From a bacterium (lineage in GTDB: Bacteria; UBP4; UBA4092; JAOAEQ01): DNA of 64,000 nt. Position 1 is the stretch's first letter. Every line of letters starts with the position of its first letter. The notes beneath the pieces are model-generated. The model worked only from the letters and a program-made list of their open reading frames with translations. It ran no database searches and was not told where the DNA came from. A program made the translations under genes and the position numbers. Shown piece after piece: positions 1 to 8,533 of the stretch. The stretch covers positions 124,001 to 188,000 of the forward strand of contig JAOAEQ010000001.1 in the NCBI GenBank assembly GCA_026416715.1, in the 5' to 3' direction.

Positions 1-1
1 T

Positions 2-214
2 CGCGAACGTGATATCGCAACCCTAATTGATTTAGCGAAACAACAGCAATGCACTATGCTGATTACCACGCTGAAAGATGCGGTTAAACTCTGTCAATTA
101 CTCACAAAATCAGATAACGATGCTGCGATTTTTTTCGCTTTAGAAATCAGAATCGCTATTCAGAACGAATCAGCTTTCTATTCATTTATTACTGAGAAAA
201 TTGCGTTGGAGTAA
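2..214 (+). CDS. lpxK: Tetraacyldisaccharide 4'-kinase, C-terminal fragment
   Basis: An open frame enters from the left edge (codons start at position 2) and stops with TAA at 212-214, so about 70 C-terminal residues are visible. The segment TTLKDAVKL corresponds to the conserved T-E-K-D-A-V-K motif near the end of LpxK, the inner-membrane kinase that phosphorylates the lipid A disaccharide precursor. The usual Glu is replaced by Leu. It is followed closely by the chromate transporter genes on the same strand. The start, Walker A motif and most of the protein lie outside the window, so the call rests on one motif and its position near the C-terminus. Confidence 0.6.
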   Translation, partial: RERDIATLIDLAKQQQCTMLITTLKDAVKLCQLLTKSDNDAAIFFALEIRIAIQNESAFYSFITEKIALE

Positions 215-258
215 AAAAGCAGGAATACCGGTTTTCATTCTATATTTTAACTATAATA

Positions 259-810
259 ATGAATTCGAAAATTCCAACGTTACGTCAATTATTTATCGTC
301 TTCCTGAAAATCGGGATTCTTTCTGTTGGTGGTGGATATGCGATGCTTGCGGTTATGGAACGCGAATTGGTTACCCGCAAACAATGGATTACCCACGACG
401 AATTCCTTGACGCCTGCACGGTCGGACAAAGTTCACCCGGAGTAATGATAACTAATATCGGTGCATTTATTGCATATCGTTTGCATGGAATCCCAGGGTT
501 ATTGACAGCAATCGCCGGACTAGTCACCCCAGCGTTTCTCATCGTTTTGCTGTTAGCTTCAGTGTATTATCATACTGCAAATCTCGAGAATATTCGCGCA
601 ATGTTAACCGGGGTCGCTCCAGCTGTAGTTGGAATGTTTTTAGGGATGACCTTCCGACTAGCGAGAACCTGTATTAAAAAAATAGAACAGGGTATAATCT
701 GCGGAATAGTGTTTATTGCGGTAGCGGTTTTTCATCTACATCCTATTTTAGTTCTTATCGTTGTCGGAGTATATGCCTTATTCCGAACGTATGCGGTAAG
801 AAGCAAGTAA
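259..810 (+). CDS. Chromate transporter, N-half type subunit
   Basis: A hydrophobic 183-residue protein of the CHR family (short, single-domain form). Visible family features are the N-terminal FLKIG..S.GGGYAML segment, the amphipathic ERELV..KQWIT.DEFLDA stretch, and QSSPGVM followed by several membrane helices. Short CHR proteins work as pairs, and the next gene, four bases downstream, encodes the partner. Family members export chromate or take up related oxyanions; the substrate here is unknown. There is no clear Shine-Dalgarno sequence before the ATG at 259, but the family N-terminus starts near this Met. Confidence 0.88.
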   Translation: MNSKIPTLRQLFIVFLKIGILSVGGGYAMLAVMERELVTRKQWITHDEFLDACTVGQSSPGVMITNIGAFIAYRLHGIPGLLTAIAGLVTPAFLIVLLLASVYYHTANLENIRAMLTGVAPAVVGMFLGMTFRLARTCIKKIEQGIICGIVFIAVAVFHLHPILVLIVVGVYALFRTYAVRSK

Positions 811-814
811 ATTT

Positions 815-1348
815 ATGAATACTGATTTCGGAATGCTATTATATATTTGTTTTCAGTTTATGAAAATTGGGTTGTTTACCTTCGGCGGTGGGTATGGTAT
901 GATACCGATAATGCATCATGAGTTTGTTACCAAGTTAAAATGGTTAACCCCATCTCAGTTTCTTGACGCTGCTGCTATTGGACAAGTCACCCCGGGGCCG
1001 GTAGCAATCATGGCGACTTTTATCGGATTTAAATTTGCTGGAGTCCCTGGAGCGGTTTCGGCAACCATCGGGATTTTTCTCCCATCAGTAGTAGTAGTTT
1101 ATCTTGCCGGTAGGTTCTATGCACGGTATCGCAGGTCGCATCTTATGGAACATATTCTACCGACGATAAATGCTGCTGTAGTCGGACTACTTGCAGCCGC
1201 TGCGGTTATGTTATCAAAACCAGCAATAATAAATATTGCTACCGTTGGAATCGGTTTGCTAACATTTCTCGTTGTGATTAGGACAAAAATATCGCCAACC
1301 TGGTTAATTCTTGGCAGTGGATTGATTGGCTGGATATTTTTCCGATAA
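815..1348 (+). CDS. Chromate transporter, C-half type subunit
   Basis: A 177-residue membrane protein homologous to the preceding gene. It repeats the same layout: FMKIGLFTFGGGYGMIPI, then a WLT.SQFLDA helix, then GQVTPGPVAIMATF and helices to the C-terminus. Together the two genes make the heterodimeric equivalent of full-length ChrA. The ATG at 815 lies directly after the upstream stop, which implies translational coupling. The short arrangement is typical of anaerobes. Chromate is the family-name substrate; the natural substrate may be sulfate or another anion. Confidence 0.88.
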   Translation: MNTDFGMLLYICFQFMKIGLFTFGGGYGMIPIMHHEFVTKLKWLTPSQFLDAAAIGQVTPGPVAIMATFIGFKFAGVPGAVSATIGIFLPSVVVVYLAGRFYARYRRSHLMEHILPTINAAVVGLLAAAAVMLSKPAIINIATVGIGLLTFLVVIRTKISPTWLILGSGLIGWIFFR

Positions 1349-1657
1349 AATCCTATAGAGAACATATCACTCTTCTCCGCCGCACATTACACTGACCGCT
1401 CCTGCAACCGAACGATAGCGCTCGGGGCTATCAGTATCCGGCAGACCACTACTATTGCGTGAATATCCCTGATAAATTGGGATATACCCTCAACTAAAAC
1501 CGAGTAGAAAAATTGAGGAGGTAGCGCGAAAAGTGTACCCCTTATTTTATCAGTTTTTTACCATCATATTTTTAATTGGACGAGAGTAATATAGGATATA
1601 ATAATTTAAGAATAATTTTGGTTACTATAATATGATGAGGAAAGGAACATTGATACC
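1349..1657. other. Intergenic region, no gene seen
   Basis: About 310 bases between the chromate transporter stop and the YgeY-like gene. I find no coding frame or strong hairpin. The right half is AT-rich and contains TATAAT-like hexamers near 1598 and 1627. An AGGAAAGGA Shine-Dalgarno sequence precedes the ATG at 1658, so the promoter of the hydrolase gene is probably here, but I could not pair the -10 candidates with a well-spaced -35. Confidence 0.35.
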
Positions 1658-2863
1658 ATGCAAGCATTAGTGAAAAAACTATCGGAACAGGCAGAACATG
1701 AAAAACCACGATTGGTTCGTTTCCTGCGCGAATTAATTGCTATACCGAGTTTAAGTGGAAATGAGAAAAAGGTGGTAGATCGAATTAAAAAAGAAATGAA
1801 CCACGTCGGATTTGATACCGTATGGTCAGATAAATTCGGGAATATCATCGGTCAGATTGGTATCGGAAAAACAAAGATTCTCTACGATGCGCATATTGAT
1901 ACTGTCGGGATCGGCAACCGAGCCGCATGGCAGTTCGACCCATTTAAAGGGAAAGTTGAAGATGGGAATGTTTACGGACTCGGTGCTTCAGATAATAAAG
2001 GGGCGATTGCTAGCATGGTATATGCTGGGAAATTGATTAAACAATTCGGGTTAGACCAGAAGTTTACCCTTTATGTAGTTGGGAGCGTTCAGGAAGAAGA
2101 TTGTGATGGGTTATGCTATCAATACATTTTCGGGCAATCGGGATTGAAACCAGATTACGTTGTTCTCGGTGAAGCGACGAATCTGGATATCTATCGCGGG
2201 CACCGTGGCCGGATGGAAATTCAGGTTACGACTTCCGGTGTTTCCTGTCATGCGAGTGCGCCGGAACGTGGCGTAAACGCTATCTATCAAATGACCCCGA
2301 TTATTCAAGGAATAGAGAAACTGAATCGACGATTGAAATCCGATAAATTTTTAGGTAAAGGGACGGTGGTCGTAACCAAAATTGAATGTCAGACTGCATC
2401 AATCAATGCGGTACCTAACCAGTGCACGATATATCTCGACCGCCGCTTGACGATTGGAGAAACTAAACAAAGCGCAGTCGCTGAAATTAAATCATTATTG
2501 AAAAATACCGAGGCTAAAGTAAGTGTTCTCCAATATCTAAAGCCCAGTTATACCGGCTATTTATTGCCGACAGAAAAATATTTTCCAACTTGGGTGCTGG
2601 AAGAAAATCATCCGCTGGTACAAATCGGAGTTGAAACCGCTACGCTAATCCGCAGGACACGCCCGAAACTTAGCAAATGGATTTTTAGTACTAACGGTGT
2701 TACCACCATGGGCAGGTTTAAAATTCCGACGATCGGCTTTGGTCCAGGAAATGAAATTCATGCGCATACGTCGAATGACCATATTCCTATCGACCATCTG
2801 GTTAAAGCTGTACAATTCTATGCGTTATTCCCAACAATGGTAACCACGAAATTACTGAAATAA
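1658..2863 (+). CDS. ygeY: M20-family hydrolase, YgeY-type (selenium-metabolism-linked)
   Basis: A 401-residue M20/ArgE-DapE metallohydrolase. The metal-binding pattern is seen as DAHIDTV (first metal ligand region), GLGASDNKG (bridging Asp) and SVQEEDCDG (catalytic Glu pair), with a C-terminal GNEIHAHTSNDH His. The stretches LGEATNLDIYRGHRGRMEIQV and VSCHASAPERGVNAIY closely match my memory of the YgeY subgroup, which occurs in selenium-dependent molybdenum hydroxylase clusters and related purine loci. The true substrate is unknown; amidohydrolysis of an N-acyl or carbamoyl amino acid is the family reaction. The start at 1658 has a good upstream AGGAAAGGA. Confidence 0.82.
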   Translation: MQALVKKLSEQAEHEKPRLVRFLRELIAIPSLSGNEKKVVDRIKKEMNHVGFDTVWSDKFGNIIGQIGIGKTKILYDAHIDTVGIGNRAAWQFDPFKGKVEDGNVYGLGASDNKGAIASMVYAGKLIKQFGLDQKFTLYVVGSVQEEDCDGLCYQYIFGQSGLKPDYVVLGEATNLDIYRGHRGRMEIQVTTSGVSCHASAPERGVNAIYQMTPIIQGIEKLNRRLKSDKFLGKGTVVVTKIECQTASINAVPNQCTIYLDRRLTIGETKQSAVAEIKSLLKNTEAKVSVLQYLKPSYTGYLLPTEKYFPTWVLEENHPLVQIGVETATLIRRTRPKLSKWIFSTNGVTTMGRFKIPTIGFGPGNEIHAHTSNDHIPIDHLVKAVQFYALFPTMVTTKLLK

Positions 2864-2900
2864 ATAAATTTAAAAATTTTACTTTACATCCATAGAAATT

Positions 2901-2929
2901 TTGTGTATAGTGTATTTACCGATACACAA
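2901..2929. repeat. 8-bp inverted repeat between ygeY-like gene and pdaD
   Basis: TTGTGTAT at 2901-2908 pairs with ATACACAA at 2922-2929 across a 13-base loop, 38 bases after the ygeY stop and 67 bases before the pdaD ATG. There is no T-run after it. It could be a weak terminator stem or an operator for the decarboxylase gene. Confidence 0.35.
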
Positions 2930-2995
2930 TAATCGTTGCATTTGGTGGAATAAATCACCGTAATCTTTTTATAGAAAGGAGAATAATACCCTAGA

Positions 2996-3544
2996 ATGGA
3001 TGTTGTACCTACTCGAGTTTTTCTGACTAAAGGAGTTGGGATACATCGTGAGAAACTGCAGTCGTTCGAGTTAGCGTTACGGGATGCGAAAATTGAGAAA
3101 TGCAATCTCGTTCGGGTGTCGAGTATTTTTCCGCCGGGATGTAAAATCATCTCACGGAACCAGGGGATAAAATTATTACAACCAGGACAGATAACCTTCT
3201 GTGTATTAAGCGAGAATGCGACGAATGAACCGAATCGGTTAATTGCTGCCTCGGTTGGATTAGCGATACCAGCGGATGTGACTCAGCATGGATATTTGAG
3301 TGAACATCATGCATTCGGGCAGACAGGTGAAGATGCTGGGGATTATGCGGAAGACCTTGCCGCCTGTATGTTAGCGACGACGTTAGGAATTGAATACGAT
3401 ACGGAAGTACATTGGGATGCACGGAAAGAAGTCTGGAAAATGAGTCGGAAAATTGTTCGCACAACCAATGTTACCCAATCCGCTGAAGGGCATAAAGATG
3501 GACTCTGGACAACCGTAGTTGCTGCAGCGATATTCTTATTCTAA
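2996..3544 (+). CDS. pdaD: Pyruvoyl-dependent arginine decarboxylase
   Basis: A 182-residue PvlArgDC. It decarboxylates arginine to agmatine, the first step of one polyamine route, using a pyruvoyl cofactor made by self-cleavage instead of pyridoxal phosphate. The cleavage site is visible as VSSIFPPGC, with the Ser42-Ser43 pair preceded by the usual NLV segment. Also visible are the [23 protein letters not shown] region and the C-terminal [15 protein letters not shown]. Length fits the family. An AAAGGAG at about 2975 precedes the ATG. No agmatine-processing gene is in the window. Confidence 0.9.
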   Translation: MDVVPTRVFLTKGVGIHREKLQSFELALRDAKIEKCNLVRVSSIFPPGCKIISRNQGIKLLQPGQITFCVLSENATNEPNRLIAASVGLAIPADVTQHGYLSEHHAFGQTGEDAGDYAEDLAACMLATTLGIEYDTEVHWDARKEVWKMSRKIVRTTNVTQSAEGHKDGLWTTVVAAAIFLF

Positions 3545-3649
3545 CCAAAAGCGATTCGAGCCAATTCATACGGATGCAAACCGTTACCCTAGGTATCTGT
3601 TTGTATCCGTTATCAATGGTTTGCATTGTCTTTTTTTTTGTTTTTGTTT

Positions 3650-4069
3650 ATGGGACGCTTTCCGGTTTCTCCAGCGAAAGAAAAAGAATTATATGACCGG
3701 ATGAATCAACTGGGAGTTAAAGAAGAGGAACTGACTGAAACTTTCGTTCGCTCTTCCGGAAAAGGTGGTCAGCGTCTAAACAAAGCGTCAACTTGCGTTA
3801 TTCTAGTTCATCAGCCGAGCGGGTTATCGGTTAGGTGTCAACAGGAACGCTCGCAAGCGTTGAATCGCTATCTTGCACGGAGAATTTTATTAGATAAAAT
3901 TGAAGCGCGACAGTTAGGTGAACAAAGCGCTCGGGAACGGGAACGGGAACGAATCCGGCGGCAGAAACGGAAACGGTCGAAACGCGCTAAAGAAAAAATC
4001 CTCGCGAATAAACGGCATCAAGCGGAAAAGAAATTGTTACGTGCTCCAGTAAGAATCATAGATGAATAG
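3650..4069 (+). CDS. GGQ-motif peptide-chain release factor-like protein (RF-1 domain only)
   Basis: A small basic protein of about 139 residues with the class I release factor catalytic segment SSGKGGQRLNKAST (GGQ near residues 39-41), then VRCQQERSQALNRYLARRILL, and a long Arg/Lys-rich tail. The codon-recognition domains of RF1/RF2 are missing. Such stand-alone RF-1 domain proteins act, or are inferred to act, in rescue of stalled ribosomes, with the basic tail probing the empty mRNA channel as in ArfB. I chose the ATG at 3650 because an upstream in-frame TTG at 3626 would add only a low-complexity, T-rich-encoded MSFFLFLF. Confidence 0.82.
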   Translation: MGRFPVSPAKEKELYDRMNQLGVKEEELTETFVRSSGKGGQRLNKASTCVILVHQPSGLSVRCQQERSQALNRYLARRILLDKIEARQLGEQSARERERERIRRQKRKRSKRAKEKILANKRHQAEKKLLRAPVRIIDE

Positions 4070-4174
4070 TCCCGAGGTTTAACTCGAGTCAAAATAGTGA
4101 GAAGTCTAACGGGATTTAACCTGAATATTTCATTGAGTTAGTTTCAGGATTAAATCTGCTATGTTGAATTTACT

Positions 4175-4939
4175 ATGTCCATAACGCAAAGGAAGATAAT
4201 TTCTCTCCATATAATATTTTGTATAATTCTTATGTCATGTTCAACGATGAATGCAACGAAACGAGGAGCTATTCCCTCGCCGCCAGCCGGGTTTACTCCG
4301 ATGGAAACAAATGCTCCAGGAAAAGAGAAAATCTCTGATTTCGCCAAACAGCGAATACTAGAGTTTGCTCACGAAGATATGAGCAAGCTACAAGGCGGAA
4401 TCGTTTTTGTTGGAGATTCACTAACCCACCGATTTCCAGTAGAACAATATTTCCCGAATCTTAAAGTTATCAATCGCGGTATCGGCGGAGATACCATGGG
4501 ATGTATTCGGCATTATGGAGTCTATAACCGTTTGGAATCGACGATATATAACCTGCATCCGAAAATGATTATTATGATGATTGGCATCAACGACTTGCTG
4601 TTTAGTGCAGGAACGCCGTTCGAGGTTAAACTGCAACAGTATGAATATCTGGTTTGGAAAATCCGAAAAGATTTACCGGAAACCGAACTCTGGTGTATTT
4701 CAGTTCTCCCAGTGCGATTAAAATTTGCACCGAAAAATCCGGATATAATCAAATTCAATATCCATGGGAAAAAGGTAGCGAAACGATACGGCGCGAAGTG
4801 GCTGGATGTATATTCGAAATTCTTAGATGAAAAAGGGGAACTAAAAGAAGAACTCGCTATTGATAGCGTTCATCTTAGCCCTGCTGGATACGAGTTACTT
4901 GCTTCGCTTTATAAAAAAACCATCTTCGCAAAAAAATAG
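4175..4939 (+). CDS. SGNH/GDSL hydrolase, predicted lipoprotein
   Basis: A 254-residue secreted esterase-like protein. The N-terminus has a hydrophobic stretch ending LMSC with Cys22, a plausible lipobox. The SGNH blocks are clear: GDSLTHRF with Ser82 as nucleophile, NRGIGGDTMG (block II Gly), IGINDLLF (block III Asn) and DSVHLSPAGY (catalytic Asp/His). The layout matches the platelet-activating-factor acetylhydrolase/TesA-like group. Substrate is unknown; carbohydrate esters or lipids are common for the family. It stands alone on the + strand. Confidence 0.85.
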   Translation: MSITQRKIISLHIIFCIILMSCSTMNATKRGAIPSPPAGFTPMETNAPGKEKISDFAKQRILEFAHEDMSKLQGGIVFVGDSLTHRFPVEQYFPNLKVINRGIGGDTMGCIRHYGVYNRLESTIYNLHPKMIIMMIGINDLLFSAGTPFEVKLQQYEYLVWKIRKDLPETELWCISVLPVRLKFAPKNPDIIKFNIHGKKVAKRYGAKWLDVYSKFLDEKGELKEELAIDSVHLSPAGYELLASLYKKTIFAKK

Positions 4940-5025
4940 GTTCGACCCTAATAATAGATCGTTCTCCATAAAATTTATAGCACGTTCTTTTAGACGGATT
5001 CTTATATAAGATTAACATTAACCAT

Positions 5026-5048
5026 CAAACTCCAGCGTCTGGAGTTTG
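5026..5048 (+). terminator. Stem-loop, possible terminator
   Basis: CAAACTCCAG at 5026-5035 pairs perfectly with CTGGAGTTTG at 5039-5048 over a 3-base loop, and flanking AACC/GGTT can extend it with a two-base bulge. A short T-rich segment (GGTTTCAT) follows. It lies about 90 bases after the SGNH lipoprotein stop and could end that transcript, though the T-run is poor. Confidence 0.4.
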
Positions 5049-5145
5049 GTTTCATAAAGATTTTATTGAAGTCTAGCATCCTGCCATTACGGTAGTTGCT
5101 TATCGGCTATCCCCCTTTCTATAGCAACTAAAGAAAGCTGTACCT

Positions 5146-5190
5146 TCGAAGCAAGGATGAACGAGCTCGAGCTCGTTCATCCTTGCTCGA
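5146..5190. repeat. 36-bp perfect palindrome (extended to 45 bp with one bulge)
   Basis: Bases 5151-5168 are exactly complementary to 5169-5186, with no loop bases. The stem extends by TCGA on both sides (5146-5149 and 5187-5190) if A5150 is bulged. The centre reads GAGCTCGAGCTC. No T-run follows. It may form a cruciform or an mRNA hairpin upstream of the YfhO-like gene. Confidence 0.8.
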
Positions 5191-5253
5191 GATAAAATCG
5201 GATTAAATCATCTAGACAAAACATCGCCTGATACCGTATGCTTTTATAAGCAT

Positions 5254-7524
5254 ATGAACAAAGGTCTATATCCGGTATTGGTATTTTTATTCCTACCGTT
5301 GCTTTTTTTCGGCTACCCGCTGATTACTGGTAAAATCTATTTCGGAGAAGATTATCTCTGGCAATTCTTACCGTTCCACCAGCTTGGTGTCGAACTGATT
5401 ACATCCGGTCAACTGCCGTTATGGAATTCGTATATCTATTCGGGGATGCCGCTGTTTGCCAACGGTTCATTTGCCTGGTTTTATCCGACTATACTATTTC
5501 TTATCTTCTGCTCGCAGGAACTTGCAATTAATCTGATTTATTATCTCCATATTTTTATCGCAGGATATTTCACCTACCGAGTCTGCCGAACGTTGCGATT
5601 ATCCCGACCTGCAGGAGTCATCGCCGGTATAACGTTTATGTTTTCCGGTAACTTGATTACGTTAATCTATCCCGGACATACCATGAAACTGGTTGCCGCA
5701 TCGCTGATTCCGGTTATTTTCTATTTTTTCGCTGAAGCATTACATCGGAAGAAACTAGCTTGGTTCATCTATACAGCGATAGCGGTCAGTATCCAAATTT
5801 TTTCTACCCATTGGCAGGTCTGCTATTATACCTGGATAGGCATCTTTTTCTATCTCATATTCTACTTCATTCGATTCAAAATCCTGTATGCTCCGGTTCG
5901 AAACCAGGTATTCCAATATCTAATGATCCTGGCATTATTAGCTATCGGATTAACTGCGGTTCAATGGCTACCATTTGCCGAATATTCCCAATGGTCAACC
6001 CGAGCGAAAGGTTTATCTTATCAGGAAGCGACGGAAGCATCGTTCCCACCGGAAGAATGGTTAAGTATGATTCTGGTCAGTCCGTTTGGTGACCAAGTCC
6101 GACTCGGTTCCGGAAGTTCTTATCTCAATCTCGGACGGTTCTTTTCACCAGCAGGGGTGATACCGTATATCGGTCGGTTCAATGCGCCGAGAACGTTAAG
6201 TGAATATCTCGGGGTTCTACCGTTTTTATTAGCGGGTATCGGATTGATTTATTCGCGTAGAAAATATGTTTGGTTTTTTCTCGGGCTGATGCTTTTTTCT
6301 CTCTTCTTATCGTTAGGCAAATTTAATCCGGTTTATCCGCTGGTATATCAATTCATTCCCGGATTGAAATGGCTACGGGTACCTGCAGAGATTTTATTGC
6401 TCTTTTCATTTTCGTTAGCTATACTCGCCGGAACGGGCGTGGAATATATTATGTACCAAGTTTACTCCGAAAGTTCAATGGGGGAACCAAGGATAAAGGA
6501 CAAAAAAAAGAAGATTTGCTTTATTCTATTGACCGGATTAAGTTTGATTTTGTTTCTTATCTTTGTGTTTCTCGTATTACCAAATTCAAAACCGCACTTT
6601 AATCATTTCAAACTGGTTATCACCCGGTTTCTGTTTTTTACCACAATCATTGGTCTGCAGTTTAATCTAATGTTATTCTACTTGGTTCCAGACGAGGGGA
6701 ACAGAAATTCAAATCTTACGGATAATAGCCAGCAACCAAAATTGGGTCGAAAATATCGATTGTTAACCGCAGCCTATCTTTCCCTTATCCTAATCTTTCT
6801 TTTCGATGTAGGAACTGCACATGCACCCTATCTGCAGACAATGCGACTTGCGGATTTCAAACGGTTCGTTTATAACGACCCGATTGTAGAAAAATTGAAA
6901 GAAGATAAAACCCCATATCGGATTCTACCGTTAGGGAACGAAATGATTAGCAATAAATGGATTCTGCCGCATATCCAAAGCGTTTATGGATATCAATCGT
7001 TCCCGTTGAATCATTATGAACAGTTCTGGAAAGCATCCGGATTCGATAACGAAACCTTATGGCAACTGCTGAATGTGAAATATATCATTTCACCGTTCCC
7101 GATTGACAATGAACGTTTATCATTGGTCTATGATGCAGGTTATAAAGTACTATATCAGTTCAATCGAGCATATCCCCGTGCGTGGGTTGTATCCGGACAA
7201 ACCGATGCGCGGGATTCAACTGCAACCGTTAAGGTGGTTCACCATAGCGCAAATCGTATCATTCTGCAGGTGATTTCATCAGCTCCGGGTTCGGTAATTC
7301 TTAGTGAAATATACTATCCCGGTTGGAAAGCGAAATTAGATGGACAACCGGTGCAAATCGGCGTGTATAAATCCTTGCTTCGTTCACTGCCGATTCCTGA
7401 AGGTGAACATCAAATCGAGTTTGTTTTTTCACCGTTTACTTTCTGGTTAGGAGCGATTGTCTCTGGGATAAGTATATTTGGATTGGGATTGCTGCTCGGA
7501 TATGCAAGAAAGAAAAAGATATAA
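5254..7524 (+). CDS. YfhO-family multi-spanning membrane protein
   Basis: A 756-residue polytopic protein. The N-terminal two thirds holds roughly a dozen hydrophobic helices, starting with a signal-anchor-like segment and an early FGEDYLWQFLPFHQLG loop containing the Glu/Asp pair typical of GT-C glycosyltransferase folds. The C-terminal soluble part has the YfhO-type SEIYYPGWKAKLDGQPV and EGEHQIEFVFSP motifs before a last membrane helix. YfhO relatives are implicated in glycosylation of cell-surface polymers. Its substrate cannot be inferred, and no polysaccharide genes are adjacent. Confidence 0.82.
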   Translation: MNKGLYPVLVFLFLPLLFFGYPLITGKIYFGEDYLWQFLPFHQLGVELITSGQLPLWNSYIYSGMPLFANGSFAWFYPTILFLIFCSQELAINLIYYLHIFIAGYFTYRVCRTLRLSRPAGVIAGITFMFSGNLITLIYPGHTMKLVAASLIPVIFYFFAEALHRKKLAWFIYTAIAVSIQIFSTHWQVCYYTWIGIFFYLIFYFIRFKILYAPVRNQVFQYLMILALLAIGLTAVQWLPFAEYSQWSTRAKGLSYQEATEASFPPEEWLSMILVSPFGDQVRLGSGSSYLNLGRFFSPAGVIPYIGRFNAPRTLSEYLGVLPFLLAGIGLIYSRRKYVWFFLGLMLFSLFLSLGKFNPVYPLVYQFIPGLKWLRVPAEILLLFSFSLAILAGTGVEYIMYQVYSESSMGEPRIKDKKKKICFILLTGLSLILFLIFVFLVLPNSKPHFNHFKLVITRFLFFTTIIGLQFNLMLFYLVPDEGNRNSNLTDNSQQPKLGRKYRLLTAAYLSLILIFLFDVGTAHAPYLQTMRLADFKRFVYNDPIVEKLKEDKTPYRILPLGNEMISNKWILPHIQSVYGYQSFPLNHYEQFWKASGFDNETLWQLLNVKYIISPFPIDNERLSLVYDAGYKVLYQFNRAYPRAWVVSGQTDARDSTATVKVVHHSANRIILQVISSAPGSVILSEIYYPGWKAKLDGQPVQIGVYKSLLRSLPIPEGEHQIEFVFSPFTFWLGAIVSGISIFGLGLLLGYARKKKI

Positions 7525-7682
7525 TACATTATGTTGTTCGACCCGAATTCAGTCGAAAGTCTGACTTCGCTGAAGCTTCGTCAGATAAATTATCCCTAAT
7601 TTATCAGGAATTATTGCAGGGAGATAGTGATGCGATCAATAGCAAAAACCCTAAGCTGAAACTTGGTAGAAATTTTTCTCAT

Positions 7683-8447
7683 TTATCTTTTCTGTTCGCT
7701 TATTTCTCGGGCGGTATAATATTCATGCAGTAAATCTATATCCATACCCAGATTCGGTGAAGCGTTTAGGATTGCTTTCACTCTCCCGCCAAGAATATCG
7801 CTAACCTTATTCTCAATATCCGTAACCGTTAATTGCCGAAAGAGAAACCGAACTATAAACGTAATACCGAGTAGTCGGCACATTCGGAACTGGCTTTTTC
7901 GCGCCCGGAATACTGCCGTGATAAGTTCTTGATACTGCGTGAACAAATCCGTATGTACCAGAAACAAATTCCCACCGGTATATGCACCATCTTTCAAATA
8001 CACATATTCCCGTCTAACATCAGGATACGTTCGTTCTATCATTTCTTTAAGAAAAATCGGATAATTGGCGATAGTATCTTCTGGGCAGAGCTCGATAAAT
8101 TCATCTACATCTCGGCTCTGAATAAACGGCATATCCGAACAGCAGATGATAAACCTGCCGGAATAAGAGATTGCTGACGCACCACGAAAAATATTCTCTT
8201 CGCCAGATTCCCCTTCAGGAATAAACTGGTAGGAACGACCAACAGATTCCTCAAATTTAATTTCAGGCGGGCCGACAACATAAATTTGATTAATATATTT
8301 ACTACCCAGCAATGCGTTCAATGCTATAGATAAACAGGTCTTACCATTGAACGGAATCAATGCTTTAATCGTCTGTCCGGTAACCCGTGCGTATTCGCCG
8401 GTGATTCGGCCTCCAGCAAGAACAACCGCCGCATAGCATTTGTTCAT
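7683..8447 (-). CDS. MobA-like nucleotidyltransferase family protein
   Basis: A protein of about 254 residues with a nucleotidyltransferase Rossmann-like fold. AVVLAGG near the start is the nucleotide-binding loop, KALIPFNGKTCL carries the Lys that normally contacts the substrate, and CSDMPFI holds the metal-binding Asp. It resembles NTP_transf_3 proteins (MobA, GlmU N-domain, IspD relatives) but lacks the typical MobA K-x-x-L-x-G spacing. The TTG at 8468 is an alternative start; I prefer the ATG at 8447 because the strand beginning NKCYAAVVLAGG starts there. The gene is downstream of the activase on the same strand, 86 bases away. Confidence 0.7.
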   Translation of the reverse strand: MNKCYAAVVLAGGRITGEYARVTGQTIKALIPFNGKTCLSIALNALLGSKYINQIYVVGPPEIKFEESVGRSYQFIPEGESGEENIFRGASAISYSGRFIICCSDMPFIQSRDVDEFIELCPEDTIANYPIFLKEMIERTYPDVRREYVYLKDGAYTGGNLFLVHTDLFTQYQELITAVFRARKSQFRMCRLLGITFIVRFLFRQLTVTDIENKVSDILGGRVKAILNASPNLGMDIDLLHEYYTAREISEQKR

Positions 8448-8533
8448 AAATTCAAAATCCAACACCAAAAACCTAAATTAAATATAATTATAATGGTAAA
8501 TGATTAAATGATGTATTTGAAATTGGGTTTTTG

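Larger units (their letters stand above)
4940..5253. other. Intergenic region with two strong hairpins
   Basis: About 314 bases between the SGNH lipoprotein and the YfhO-like gene, with no coding frame I believe. It contains the hairpin at 5026-5048 and the very long palindrome at 5151-5186, listed separately. No obvious Shine-Dalgarno sequence precedes the ATG at 5254. Confidence 0.5.
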
